DNA from: G963676655 sp963676655
GTDB lineage: Bacteria > Verrucomicrobiota > Lentisphaeria > Victivallales > Victivallaceae
Reading direction: 5' to 3'
Length of the DNA stretch: 64,000 bases
Assembly (NCBI GenBank): GCA_963676655.2
Contig: CAXXKX010000001.1
Coordinates: 62,001-126,000, forward strand
Below, in pieces: positions 16,172-25,328 of this stretch; position 1 is the first letter of the stretch, and the number at the start of each line of letters is the position of its first letter. The translations under genes and the position numbers were made by a program. Below the pieces are notes generated by a model that was not told where the DNA came from, made no database searches, and was given only the letters and a program-made list of their open reading frames with translations.

Positions 16172-17150
16172 TATCTTCCTTTTTCGCTCGCCCGACAATT
16201 TCCCTTATATAATAACGTGGCCTTGCCCGGACATCGTGGTAGATTCGACCGATATATTCGCCAAGCAGGCCTAGCCCGAGCATCTGGAAGCCGGTGAATA
16301 CGAACATAATCGCAAATAAAGTAAAGGTTCCGCCCATGCCCCATTCATCATATCCGGGGATAAAAAATCTTCTAACGAAAATGTAGACCGCCAAAAGAAC
16401 TCCGATAAATGCCGCCAATGTCCCGATAATGCTGACGATACGCAGAGGTTCGGTCGTGGAACAGGTCAGAAGGTTGAACTGCAAATTGACCAGTTTCCAT
16501 AAAGAATATTTTGATTCTCCAGCCGCACGTTCGCTGTGTGAAACATCGATCTCAATCGTCCGCCGCGCAAAACTATTGCCGAGAACCGGAATAAATGTAC
16601 TGCTTTCACGACATTCCAGCATGGCATCGACAATATGCCGGCGATACGCCCGGAGCATGCAACCGTAGTCGCGCATCTTTACGCCGGTCGCTTTCTGGGT
16701 GATCTTATTAACGATCTTAGATGCGGTGCGGCGGAATAAAGTGTCCTGCCGTTTCTGGCGAACGGTTCCGACCACATCATAACCTTCTTCCGCTGTTTTT
16801 ACCAGTACCGGAATCTCTTCCGGCGGGTTTTGCAGATCGGCGTCCAGCGTGATAACGAGGTCGCCGCGCACCTGGGCAAATCCGGCCATAATCGCTGAAT
16901 GCTGCCCGTAATTGCGATTCAGTATTACCGCGATTACCTCATCCAGGTTTTCACTGGCATATTTGCGCAGAATATTGGCGGAATCATCGGCACTGCCGTC
17001 ATCGATCAGGATGATTTCAAATCGTTTCTGCGTTTGGCGGCATGATTCGAGACAGCGTTTAAGCAGTTCGTCCAGAACTTTTTCCTCGTTGTAAACCGGA
17101 ATCACTACTGATATGAAATCAATTTCTTCTTTAAAGTCCATTACATCCAT
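16164..17150 (-). CDS. Family 2 glycosyltransferase, ArnC/DPM1-like
   Basis: The 328-aa membrane enzyme should transfer a sugar from a nucleotide to undecaprenyl phosphate. The GT-A core has VVIPVYNEEKVLDELL, DDGSADDS and the metal-binding LDADLQNPPEEI. Two C-terminal transmembrane helices follow (about 233-258 and 272-297), then the tail LGEYIGRIYHDVRARPRYYI, typical of ArnC and related enzymes. It follows the ArnB-like gene by 9 bp. Together they suggest an aminosugar (Ara4N-like) being made and loaded on a lipid carrier for envelope decoration. The exact sugar is not shown by the sequence. Confidence 0.85.
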   Translation of the reverse strand: MDVMDFKEEIDFISVVIPVYNEEKVLDELLKRCLESCRQTQKRFEIILIDDGSADDSANILRKYASENLDEVIAVILNRNYGQHSAIMAGFAQVRGDLVITLDADLQNPPEEIPVLVKTAEEGYDVVGTVRQKRQDTLFRRTASKIVNKITQKATGVKMRDYGCMLRAYRRHIVDAMLECRESSTFIPVLGNSFARRTIEIDVSHSERAAGESKYSLWKLVNLQFNLLTCSTTEPLRIVSIIGTLAAFIGVLLAVYIFVRRFFIPGYDEWGMGGTFTLFAIMFVFTGFQMLGLGLLGEYIGRIYHDVRARPRYYIREIVGRAKKEDNE

Positions 17151-17159
17151 CCCATTTTG

Positions 17160-18314
17160 TTATTTTCTGGCATCTTCCAAAACCTGCCTGACCGCGTTGA
17201 CCACCTCGATGACATCTTCTTCTGTCATTCCGGGGAACAATGGCAGGGAACAAATACGATCGCTGTTGTATTCGGTATTCGGCAGCTTTCCAAGGTATTG
17301 CGGCATTGTCTCGCGATAATACTTCTGGACATGCGCCGCTTGAAAATGCAGGCCGGTTCCGACATTGTATTTTTTCAGGTTCTCCATAAAATCGTTACGA
17401 TTGATATTCGGAGAATCAACCCTGACGATAAACAAATGCCAGGCGTGGTTAAAGTCGTATCCGGGCAGTTCCAACGGCAGGATTTCATCCACATCGGCAA
17501 ACAGTTCCAGATACTTTTCCGCTAAAACTGTTCTGGCGGCGTTGTATTCGGCCAAGTGCACCATCTGGCTCAAGCCGATAGCCGCGGTGATGTCGGTCAT
17601 ATTGTACTTGTAGCCGGGTTCAATTACTTGCGCCTGAGGAGATCTGCCTTGAGTATTGCGGTCATAGGCGTTGCGTCCCAAACCGTGGAATTTCAAACGG
17701 CGGACCCGCTCCATAAGGGCCGGGTCGTCTGAAACGACCATGCCGCCTTCAGCGGTTGTCAGGTTTTTGATTGCGTGAAATGAAAATATCGCGGTACCGT
17801 TCGAACCGACATGCTTGCCTTTATAGAAAGTTCCCATCGCATGCGCGGCGTCCTGAACCACCGGAATTGAGTATTTGGCGGCGACTTCATTGATCGCGTC
17901 GAGATCAGCGGCCGCTCCGGCGTAATGGACTGGAATTATCAATTTAGTCTTATCGGTTATCAGTTTTTCAATGGTCCCGGCGGAAATCATCAAAGTATCT
18001 TTATCGATGTCGGCAAAAACCGGGGTCGCTCCGGCCAGAACGATCAGGTTAACGGTGGAAACCCAGGTTAATGACGGTGTAATGACTTCATCGCCCGGGC
18101 CGATGTTCATAGCTTTCAACACGCAGTGCATTCCGGCGGTTGCCGAACACACCGCGACCGCTTCCGGTGCTCCTGTGTAATCGCACATTGCTTTTTCAAA
18201 GGCTTCGCACTTTGGCCCGGTGGTGATCCAGCCTGATCGCAGCACTTCGCTGACTGCTGCGATGGCTTCTTCACACACTGCCGGTTTCGTAAACGGCAAA
18301 AAATTATTAAGCAT
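17160..18314 (-). CDS. DegT/DnrJ/EryC1/StrS-family sugar aminotransferase, ArnB-like
   Basis: The 384-aa PLP enzyme should convert a nucleotide 4-keto sugar to the amino sugar. It has GWITTGPKCEAFE near 28-40, EVITPSLTWVSTVN (about 76-89), QDAAHAMG (about 154-161) and the PLP-lysine motif FSFHAIKNLTTAEGG with Lys183. Length and motifs match ArnB (UDP-Ara4O aminotransferase) and related sugar aminotransferases. It is paired with the downstream ArnC-like gene, which supports aminoarabinose-like modification of lipid A or another glycolipid. No arnA or arnT is adjacent, so substrate is inferred. Confidence 0.85.
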   Translation of the reverse strand: MLNNFLPFTKPAVCEEAIAAVSEVLRSGWITTGPKCEAFEKAMCDYTGAPEAVAVCSATAGMHCVLKAMNIGPGDEVITPSLTWVSTVNLIVLAGATPVFADIDKDTLMISAGTIEKLITDKTKLIIPVHYAGAAADLDAINEVAAKYSIPVVQDAAHAMGTFYKGKHVGSNGTAIFSFHAIKNLTTAEGGMVVSDDPALMERVRRLKFHGLGRNAYDRNTQGRSPQAQVIEPGYKYNMTDITAAIGLSQMVHLAEYNAARTVLAEKYLELFADVDEILPLELPGYDFNHAWHLFIVRVDSPNINRNDFMENLKKYNVGTGLHFQAAHVQKYYRETMPQYLGKLPNTEYNSDRICSLPLFPGMTEEDVIEVVNAVRQVLEDARK

Positions 18315-18682
18315 TACATTCTTTCATAAAATAATTAACGGGTAAATGATGAATAATTTCACAATATACCACTTGTAGGTGTCTTTTCCAAGTCCGCCAA
18401 TCAACAATATTTGACTACAAATATATATAAAGGTACAGTTAGTTTTTATTAATTAATTTATTTTTTTCAAATACATATTCTATCTTTGGATTTTTCGTTT
18501 CAATGACTCTTGATGAGAGAGTTAAAATGCATTATTCGGCGATTATTTAATAATAAATTATCTCCAAATACGACATTATTATCTTTGACGATAATTATAG
18601 CCGTTTTCTCTCGAATCAAGACATTGTTTGAGCCTGACAGTATGTTTTATTGCCTGATTATGAGTTGTATTTATGATCAATT
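18315..18682. other. AT-rich intergenic region beside the transposase
   Basis: No convincing gene is present. The plus-strand frame at 18510-18770 overlaps the transposase 3' end and has no ribosome site. The only structure seen is the REP-like AAAGGTACAG at 18429-18438, matched in inverted orientation after the transposase gene. Confidence 0.4.
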
Positions 18683-19738
18683 TCAGATTCTAAGTCGTCG
18701 AAAACAGTACAAGGCAATTCCGCCAGGAGTTCGACCACGACTGAATATCTTTCGTTTAACTCTGGATTGATCCTGAAATTGCATTGCCGTTTCACGAATG
18801 AACAACTTTGCTCCGATAATTGCCCCATCCGTGAAGTGACGAGTTCGCTGCAAGAATCTTACCGGCATAGACTCATTACGAGCTATATGTAATTGATCTT
18901 CAATGATTTTCACATTGGTTCCTCCACGTTCTGAAGCGATGATTTGTGCCAGCTCTTTTTTAAAGTAGTTGAAAACATCCGCATTATCCCAATGCTCCAT
19001 GTTTTCGGTCAAAATATCTTTTTTCAAATGTTTTACGAAGTTCTCTCTGAACATATGATGCTCAGTTCCATTACATCGTCCCCAAGTGGAATATTTGTAT
19101 TCAGCAGGGTCTTCGACCATTCCTGCTCTAACAGGATTGAGCTCTACATAAGCAATGCAGGCACTCAATGAATTATTACGATCAAGGATCACGCTCTTGA
19201 AACGACTACCCCATAGAGTACCCCGGCGTTGATGAACTTTATTGAAAACAATGGCAAAACGCTGTTGATAAGCTCTCATAAAGCAGCTTATATCAATCAT
19301 TTTCAGTCCGATTTCGCGGCATGTTTTTACATCGTCCAGATCGACATGAGGCAATCGAATTCCGTACTTGAATTCTGTTTTCATTGAATCATAGTAAGAG
19401 TTATGACGTTCTGCGATATCGCAGAATTCCGGTAGCTCTTTTTCGCTTGGGGCGTAAACGACAAGATGAAAATGATTTCCCATCCAAACTGCGGAGATAA
19501 CTTCAATGAGAAAATATCGTGACAGATTTTGCAATAATCTGAATCCATATTCTTTATCAATATCACCAAAAGGCAGATCTCCGGCATAACCTGGAATACG
19601 ATTAATAAGGTGATAATAGCAACCTTCTCCAACAACTTTCATGCGCGCTTTAATCATACCGTCTCCTGTGAGATTTAACTTTAAAATAAATATAACGCCT
19701 TATATTGAAAAAGTCAAATATAAACTACCTGTACCTTT
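18429..19738 (-). mobile_element. RAYT-type element flanked by inverted REP-like sequences
   Basis: AAAGGTACAG (18429-18438) and CTGTACCTTT (19729-19738) bracket the transposase gene as an inverted pair. Sequence just outside also agrees in inverted orientation (CAAGTCC, CAATATTT and a TAGTTT-like segment). IS200-type elements lack true inverted ends, whereas REP-associated transposases sit between inverted REPs, so this reading is preferred. Confidence 0.5.
18683..19657 (-). CDS. IS200-like / REP-associated tyrosine transposase (Y1 HUH family)
   Basis: The 324-aa protein begins with CYYHLINRIPGYAGDLPF. It has the metal-binding HUH motif as WMGNHFHLVVY (His62 and His64) and the family signature CIAYVELNPVRAGMVEDPAEYKYSTWG. 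Enzymes of this group cut and rejoin single-stranded DNA through a tyrosine; the RAYT branch is usually a domesticated single-copy gene that maintains REP sequences. The C-terminal part (about 240-324) is an extra domain common in this subfamily. It appears intact. REP-like sequences on both sides and elsewhere in the window fit the RAYT role. Confidence 0.75.
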   Translation of the reverse strand: MIKARMKVVGEGCYYHLINRIPGYAGDLPFGDIDKEYGFRLLQNLSRYFLIEVISAVWMGNHFHLVVYAPSEKELPEFCDIAERHNSYYDSMKTEFKYGIRLPHVDLDDVKTCREIGLKMIDISCFMRAYQQRFAIVFNKVHQRRGTLWGSRFKSVILDRNNSLSACIAYVELNPVRAGMVEDPAEYKYSTWGRCNGTEHHMFRENFVKHLKKDILTENMEHWDNADVFNYFKKELAQIIASERGGTNVKIIEDQLHIARNESMPVRFLQRTRHFTDGAIIGAKLFIRETAMQFQDQSRVKRKIFSRGRTPGGIALYCFRRLRI

Positions 19739-19824
19739 ATTAAAATATTGCTTTGGACTTGCTTTTGAAGTTGGAGCATGTTATATTTCTCCAGTAAAAT
19801 TAATATACGAACAGGTAGTGGAAT

Positions 19825-20892
19825 ATGAGTATTCAGAAACATCGGGAAAAATTAACCGAAATAGATCATAATATCATTGAACTGATCAATCAGCGATATA
19901 AAATTGTACAGCAGATCGGACGGGAGAAACTGGATGATGGCGCCGCGATTTATGTTCCGGAGCGGGAAACAGCGTTAATCAACCAACTGAGCAAAGAAAA
20001 TGCCGGGCCGATGACGGACGCAACTCTGCGGGCGGTGTACCGCGAGATTATTTCCGGCGCGACTGCGCTTGAAAGACCTCTTAAAATCAGCTATTTCGGA
20101 CTGCCGGGTTCGTTCACCAACCAGGCGGCAATAAAAAATTTCGGACATGCGGTCGAATATATTTCGCGTCCGAGTATTTCAGACGTTTTCAAAGATATCG
20201 AGACTGGACGCTCGGATTACGGCTGCGTGCCGGTTGAGAATTCGACCGAGGGGTCCGTCAGTCATACTCTTGACCGTTTAATGAATTCCACCGTTCTGAT
20301 ATGTGCTGAAGTTAATTTGCCGATCCATCATCATTTGATGGCTAAATGTGCTTTGCCGGATATAAAAAAGGTTTACAGTCATATTCAGGTTATGGGCCAG
20401 TGTCGTAATTATCTGTACGAAAATATGAGTGGAGTGGAGCAGGTTATTGCCGCCAGTACGACTCAGGCCGCGAAGATTGCGACGGAAGAACCCAACTCGG
20501 CCGCGATCGCCAGCAGAATGGCCGCGGAGATTTTCGGACTGGAGATTCTTGAACCGAATATCGAGGATTTCAGCGGTAATACCACCCGCTTCCTGATTCT
20601 GGGGCGGCAAACGACCGAGCCTACCGGCAACGATAAAACTTCGATCTGTTTTGCCACATTGGAACGGGCCGGGGCGCTATATGACTGTCTAAAACCGTTC
20701 AATGACGCCGCTATTACCATGACGATGATTGAGAGTAGACCGGCGAAAACTGCAAACTGGGAATACTGTTTCCTGGTGGATATTGACGGTCATCGCGAAG
20801 ATGAAACCATCAAAAAGGTTTTATCCGAACTTCAGCAGTTGTGCAAATTCTTCAAAATCCTCGGCAGTTATCCTAAAGCAGATGTTGTCTGA
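19825..20892 (+). CDS. pheA: Bifunctional chorismate mutase / prephenate dehydratase
   Basis: The 355-aa P-protein converts chorismate to prephenate and then to phenylpyruvate in phenylalanine synthesis. An AroQ chorismate mutase domain (about 5-85, with IDHNIIELINQRYKIVQQIGREK) is followed by a prephenate dehydratase domain (about 90-265, YFGLPGSFTNQAA, VPVENSTEGSVSHTLD and NTTRFLILG). A C-terminal ACT domain (about 275-350, TSICFATLERAGALYDCL) should bind phenylalanine for feedback inhibition. All three domains look complete. It stands alone downstream of the RAYT element. Confidence 0.95.
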   Translation: MSIQKHREKLTEIDHNIIELINQRYKIVQQIGREKLDDGAAIYVPERETALINQLSKENAGPMTDATLRAVYREIISGATALERPLKISYFGLPGSFTNQAAIKNFGHAVEYISRPSISDVFKDIETGRSDYGCVPVENSTEGSVSHTLDRLMNSTVLICAEVNLPIHHHLMAKCALPDIKKVYSHIQVMGQCRNYLYENMSGVEQVIAASTTQAAKIATEEPNSAAIASRMAAEIFGLEILEPNIEDFSGNTTRFLILGRQTTEPTGNDKTSICFATLERAGALYDCLKPFNDAAITMTMIESRPAKTANWEYCFLVDIDGHREDETIKKVLSELQQLCKFFKILGSYPKADVV

Positions 20893-20919
20893 AGCTGATA
20901 GAGGGCTGATCTGACCGGT

Positions 20920-22011
20920 TTATGTCCACTTGGAAACACGGTTGATCACTGCCTGTCCTTCTTCGACACTGGCTACTCCGCTAACGCTCAGGAATACTCC
21001 TTCCGGTTTAAGGTTGCCAATTATGTTCTCCAGTTCGCTTATATCGATAAAAATCTGAACTCCTTTGCCGGCAGCCTGAGCTTTTTTATAAATATCCAGC
21101 CAGTCAGACGCGATGCCGTTGCCGGAGCCGTACACCCATTGCAGGATATTCAGTTCCGGAATCTCCAGTAGCGTATCAAGATGCTGAAGCGCCCCCGGCC
21201 CGTCAAGGTGGTAAATGTTGGCTTCGGCTGTGCGGCATTCTCTGATTATGCCGTTAAGGAAAAATTCCCGGAACATCTTACTCGAGATCATGCAGGAGAA
21301 ATCATTGCTCGGAACATGGTAACGCATGGTTGAAGCCAGGCCGATCCAGGTTGTGCATGGTTGATTGAAAGATTCGAGGTATTCCAAAGTGTAATTGAAT
21401 TCATCGCAGAAAGCGTCGTCAACTTTACGCAATAGTTTTTTCACCTGATCCGGATTGTCAAGCAGATCCATGCATAAATTAGCAGGATCCCGGAAGGCGC
21501 ACAGGGCATCGGCTCCGGTGTGGATATCGGTATAACCGACATAGAATTTGTTCTGTCCTAACTCCAGCAAGGTATCAGTATATTTTTTGATAGCCAGCCA
21601 ATACGGATTTTCCCGGGTGTAATTGATTTTGTCAACATCATTCCAATCCAATAGATTCGGTTCGCTCCAACTGGTGGTTTTGGTCACATAACCAAGTTCG
21701 CAGCCGAAATACGCGCTGAAGATTTCTGGTCCCAGATTGGCAAAAGCTCTGGGCAGGGCATCGCCCATATATATAGTATTGGATATGTCATGGGCCGTTT
21801 CAGCGGATCTGTATTCAAAATCGTACCACCAGTCCCGGATATTGTCATAATGTTTTTCCGGAAAAGGCGTCTGGTTTTCTTTGGGAATGGATATGCACAC
21901 AACTGGCCGGTCGATTATTTCCCCTCTGAAACAGGCATCGTGACGAGCAATTCTCTTATCCCAGTCGTCTATTGTGTCAATCGGCATAATGTCGGTTATT
22001 TTTTGCATCAT
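20920..22011 (-). CDS. Uroporphyrinogen decarboxylase-like (URO-D superfamily) protein
   Basis: The 363-aa protein has the layout of non-haem URO-D-like proteins such as corrinoid methyltransferase relatives. The C-terminal half carries the barrel motifs FFLNGIIRECRTAEANIYHLDGPGALQHLDTLLEI and LNILQWVYGSGNG. The typical methyltransferase zinc set is not evident. Such proteins are common beside sugar or aromatic catabolism regulators. Here an AraC-type gene lies divergently 117 bp away and probably controls it. AAGGAG precedes ATG 22011. The substrate cannot be deduced. Confidence 0.65.
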   Translation of the reverse strand: MMQKITDIMPIDTIDDWDKRIARHDACFRGEIIDRPVVCISIPKENQTPFPEKHYDNIRDWWYDFEYRSAETAHDISNTIYMGDALPRAFANLGPEIFSAYFGCELGYVTKTTSWSEPNLLDWNDVDKINYTRENPYWLAIKKYTDTLLELGQNKFYVGYTDIHTGADALCAFRDPANLCMDLLDNPDQVKKLLRKVDDAFCDEFNYTLEYLESFNQPCTTWIGLASTMRYHVPSNDFSCMISSKMFREFFLNGIIRECRTAEANIYHLDGPGALQHLDTLLEIPELNILQWVYGSGNGIASDWLDIYKKAQAAGKGVQIFIDISELENIIGNLKPEGVFLSVSGVASVEEGQAVINRVSKWT

Positions 22012-22128
22012 TGTGTCTCCTTTATAATAAATTTGTTTGAATTAAGAAAAGTATAATTGTTATTTTGAGTATATGCAATATATTTATATATGTAATAATG
22101 TTGCATCTAGCATGAAAAAGGTTGCTTG

Positions 22129-22950
22129 ATGGAAAACTATATCCAGCAGATAAATCATTTTACGGTGGACGATGATGCGGAGTTTTACCTCCGGGTCGTG
22201 GGTGAATTCCGCAGTCTCGGCCATTTTCGTTTTTTCCAAATTGCTCCGGGCTGGTGCGGACATTATATTCAATCAGGAAAAGGGGTATTTCAACTTGACG
22301 GCAGACAATATGAGGCCGTGGCCGGGGGTATGATCTTTTTTTATCCCGGCGCCCATATTTTGTATTACGATTATCCTGAAACTCCGTGGCGCTATCAATG
22401 GTTCAGTCTGGCGGGGTGGAATGTGAAAAATATTTTGCGTGGAACAGGCATTACCAACGCTTCGCCGTACATGCAAATGAAAAATCATGATGTTGTTACT
22501 GACAAACTAAAAAAAATGCTGCGTAATCTGACGGAGCATGCCGATTCTCCTTTCATGCCGAGAGCGGCGGCGTGGGAGTTTATTGAATTACTCCGGCGTA
22601 ATCAGCGAGATCTTACTATGACGTCTGAAACTCCTGATATTGCTATCCAGTGCAAAAGGATCATTGACGATGAACTGATTTCAATTCCGGATGTGGCTGA
22701 TCTGGCTTCTCGCTTAAAGGTTGACCGGACAACTTTGTATCGGCGTTTTCGCGATCATTACGGAGTGGCTCCGAAAGAATACATTGAGGAAGTTCGCTTT
22801 GATCGCGCGCGAAAACTGCTTAGAGAATCGGATTTATTGATCAAAGAAATCGCGGTTGTTTGCGGATTTTCCGATCAATTATATTTCAGTCGAAAATTCA
22901 GTGAAAGGGTTGGGGTTTCCCCGACTGAATATCGCCACTCAAACCGCTAA
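22129..22950 (+). CDS. AraC-family transcriptional regulator
   Basis: The 273-aa regulator has an N-terminal cupin-like sensor domain (about 20-150, GYFQIAPGWCGHYIQSGKG-type region and YPGAHILYYDY). A C-terminal double helix-turn-helix (about 180-272) includes LASRLKVDRTTLYRRFRDHYG and IKEIAVVCGFSDQLYFSRKFSERVGVSPTEYR. ATG 22129 is preferred to TTG 22126. It is divergent from the URO-D-like gene and most likely activates it in response to a small carbohydrate-like ligand. The ligand is unknown. Confidence 0.9.
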   Translation: MENYIQQINHFTVDDDAEFYLRVVGEFRSLGHFRFFQIAPGWCGHYIQSGKGVFQLDGRQYEAVAGGMIFFYPGAHILYYDYPETPWRYQWFSLAGWNVKNILRGTGITNASPYMQMKNHDVVTDKLKKMLRNLTEHADSPFMPRAAAWEFIELLRRNQRDLTMTSETPDIAIQCKRIIDDELISIPDVADLASRLKVDRTTLYRRFRDHYGVAPKEYIEEVRFDRARKLLRESDLLIKEIAVVCGFSDQLYFSRKFSERVGVSPTEYRHSNR

Positions 22951-23051
22951 AACCCTCGATTAAGTATATTAAAAAGTAATTTTAAAAAAGAATTACCAGA
23001 TAGTTTTTTTAAATGCAGTGAAAAACGGAATTATTTTTAATTATAGAACAG

Positions 23052-23576
23052 TTAAGGTGTTGGTTGTATGAAGTGGCAAAGGTTGATTTTGCCGGATGAA
23101 TCAAAGGTTATTCCTTCTGCTTTAAGCAGTTTTTTCTTCATTTCTGGACCGCTGCCGAAACGGCCGATATGGCCGTTTGAAGGTACTACCCGGTGACATG
23201 GTAAAATCATCGGAAATGGATTGGAACTCATTGCTGTGCCGACCGCGCGCGCAGTGCCGGGATGGCCCGCCACGGCTGCTAATTTTCCATAGGTGATGAC
23301 TTTGCCTTTGGGGACATTATTATAAAGAGTCAAAAGGATATTCCGTTGGAAAGGCTTCATGATTGTCAGGTCCAGTAAATCAAGCGACAACATCATTTCT
23401 TTGCCTGAATAACCGTCATTGAGGGCTTTTGCCGCGTTGAGCATTTTTTCCGGAACGTTTTGAATTTCAGAGTCTTTGCCGCAGTCGGAATGCAGACCTA
23501 TCTCAAGTATTTTATCATTTTGACTGTCCACTTGCAGCGATATATGCCCGATTTGGATATTTTTCAGGTTTTTCAT
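23052..23576 (-). CDS. ogt: Methylated-DNA--protein-cysteine S-methyltransferase
   Basis: The 174-aa suicide repair protein takes alkyl groups from O6-methylguanine. The active site is LPCHRVVPSNG with the acceptor Cys127. The helix-turn-helix KVITYGKLAAVAGHPGTARAVG (about 92-114) precedes it. The N-terminal domain is short and divergent. Length is normal for the Ogt/MGMT family. Divergent to recN, another DNA repair gene. Confidence 0.92.
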   Translation of the reverse strand: MKNLKNIQIGHISLQVDSQNDKILEIGLHSDCGKDSEIQNVPEKMLNAAKALNDGYSGKEMMLSLDLLDLTIMKPFQRNILLTLYNNVPKGKVITYGKLAAVAGHPGTARAVGTAMSSNPFPMILPCHRVVPSNGHIGRFGSGPEMKKKLLKAEGITFDSSGKINLCHFIQPTP

Positions 23577-23659
23577 TACAAAAATCCAATGTATAATTTG
23601 CCATGTTCAATTTTGCTTATACATTAACGGAAAACAATTCAATAGTCAAATACTGGAAC

Positions 23660-25327
23660 ATGCTAAACTGGATCAAAATTAAAAATCTGGCGCTGATAGA
23701 GAGTACCGAAGTCGAATTTGGTGAAGGCTTCAATGTCATAACCGGTGAAACCGGAGCAGGTAAGTCTGTCTTTCTCAGTACGCTTAACCTCTTACTCGGT
23801 GAACGTGCGGATAAAGGGGCAATTCGCTCCGGCGCGGAACGCTGCGAAATCAGTGCCGGGATCCAGTTGTCTCCGGATACCGGGCCGCCAATCAAATCGC
23901 TGCTGGATGAACGCGGTATTGTGATCGCGGAAGATTCTCAGCTGCATATCCGCAGGGTCATAACCAAAAATTCCACCCGCAATTATATTGATGATACTCC
24001 GGTGTCTTTGCAGACTCTGAGTATGCTTGGCGATATGCTGATCGATATTCACGGGGTCAATGATCATCAATCACTCCTCAGGCAATCCGCTCAACTGGAT
24101 ATTTTCGACCGTTATGCCGGGGTAGCTGACGGTATTGCAAAATGTCGGGATATTTGTGAGCAATTGAAGATAGCGGAACAGGAGCGTCGGAAACTTGAAG
24201 AAGACTTACCGTCGGAGGTCGAAGCCGGGCATTTGCAGATGATCGTGGAGGAAATAGAAAAAGTCTCTCCCGAACCCGGCGAAGATGAAGAACTGTCGAT
24301 TAAGCATAAGCTTGCCGGAAGCGCTAAAGAAATAATTGAAACGGCCTCGCAATGCGTTGCGATTTTGAATGAGAGCGATGATGCGATTGTGGATCAAATA
24401 TCCGGAGTTTACCGGTTGCTGCAGGGGTTGGAGTCTATAGACCCGGGACGTCCCGGCGAACTGGCCGGTAATTGTGAGCAGATAATAGAGGCCGCCAGGG
24501 AGCTGGCATATGATATTGAGAATTTTGCTTCCGGCGTTGAACTGGATGAAGAAGCGTTTGCCCGCTTGGAGGAGCGAATCGGCGCGATTGAGCGTTTGAA
24601 GAGGCGTTACGGGCCCCATCTGGAAAATGTCTTTGCCGCGCTGGATGACGCGAATTCACGGCTGACCGCCTGGCGCAATGCCGCTACGCTCAGAAATGAA
24701 TTGAAACAGCGGGTCGAGCGGTTGAATTCTGAACTGAAAACTGCCGCGCTAGAGTTATCGAAGGGCCGCAAAAAGGTTGCGGCTGAATTCAGTCTGGCGG
24801 TATGCGGAAAATTGACTACTTTAGGTTTTTTGAAGAGTTCACTTGAGGTGGCTTTTTCCGAGATTCCACCGGGAGAGCGTGGTATGGACCGGATCGAAAT
24901 TATGTTCAGCGCCAATCCCGGAGAAGAACTGCGACCACTGCGGGCGATTGCCAGCAGCGGGGAAATTTCCCGGGTTATGCTGGCGTTAAAATCGGTTCTG
25001 GCGGAGGAAGACGCTATTTCGATTCTGGTTTTTGACGAGATCGATGTAAATATTGGCGGGGAAACCGCGGCGAAAGTCGGTCAGGAATTGCGAAAACTGG
25101 CGGAGTCGCATCAATTGCTCTGTATTTCCCATCAGCCGCAGGTTGCGGCGGCGGGGCAGGTGCATTTCATGGTGGAGAAACAGGAGGAAGGCGGTAGAAC
25201 GTCTTCTCGGATTGTCCGGTTGGACAGTCCATCGCGACGAAATGAGATCATTCGGATGCTTGGGAAATCCAAAGCTGCTGCCACTCATGCGGATGAACTC
25301 TTAAAACAGCATAAAACGAAAAATTGA
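23660..25327 (+). CDS. recN: DNA repair protein RecN
   Basis: The 555-aa SMC-like ATPase acts in double-strand-break repair. It has Walker A GETGAGKS (29-36), a coiled-coil middle (about 150-370), the ABC signature region ASSGEISRVMLALKSVL, Walker B ILVFDEIDVNIGGETAA, and SHQPQVAA with the switch histidine. The frame opens at 23603, but ATG 23660 gives the usual family start (MLNWIKIKNLALIE). It is followed within 2 bp by a sensor kinase gene, so the two are probably co-transcribed. Confidence 0.93.
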   Translation: MLNWIKIKNLALIESTEVEFGEGFNVITGETGAGKSVFLSTLNLLLGERADKGAIRSGAERCEISAGIQLSPDTGPPIKSLLDERGIVIAEDSQLHIRRVITKNSTRNYIDDTPVSLQTLSMLGDMLIDIHGVNDHQSLLRQSAQLDIFDRYAGVADGIAKCRDICEQLKIAEQERRKLEEDLPSEVEAGHLQMIVEEIEKVSPEPGEDEELSIKHKLAGSAKEIIETASQCVAILNESDDAIVDQISGVYRLLQGLESIDPGRPGELAGNCEQIIEAARELAYDIENFASGVELDEEAFARLEERIGAIERLKRRYGPHLENVFAALDDANSRLTAWRNAATLRNELKQRVERLNSELKTAALELSKGRKKVAAEFSLAVCGKLTTLGFLKSSLEVAFSEIPPGERGMDRIEIMFSANPGEELRPLRAIASSGEISRVMLALKSVLAEEDAISILVFDEIDVNIGGETAAKVGQELRKLAESHQLLCISHQPQVAAAGQVHFMVEKQEEGGRTSSRIVRLDSPSRRNEIIRMLGKSKAAATHADELLKQHKTKN

Positions 25328-25328
25328 T

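Noticed and set aside
18510..18770. 86-aa open frame overlapping the transposase 3' end
   Set aside because: It overlaps the transposase coding region on the opposite strand and lacks support of its own.
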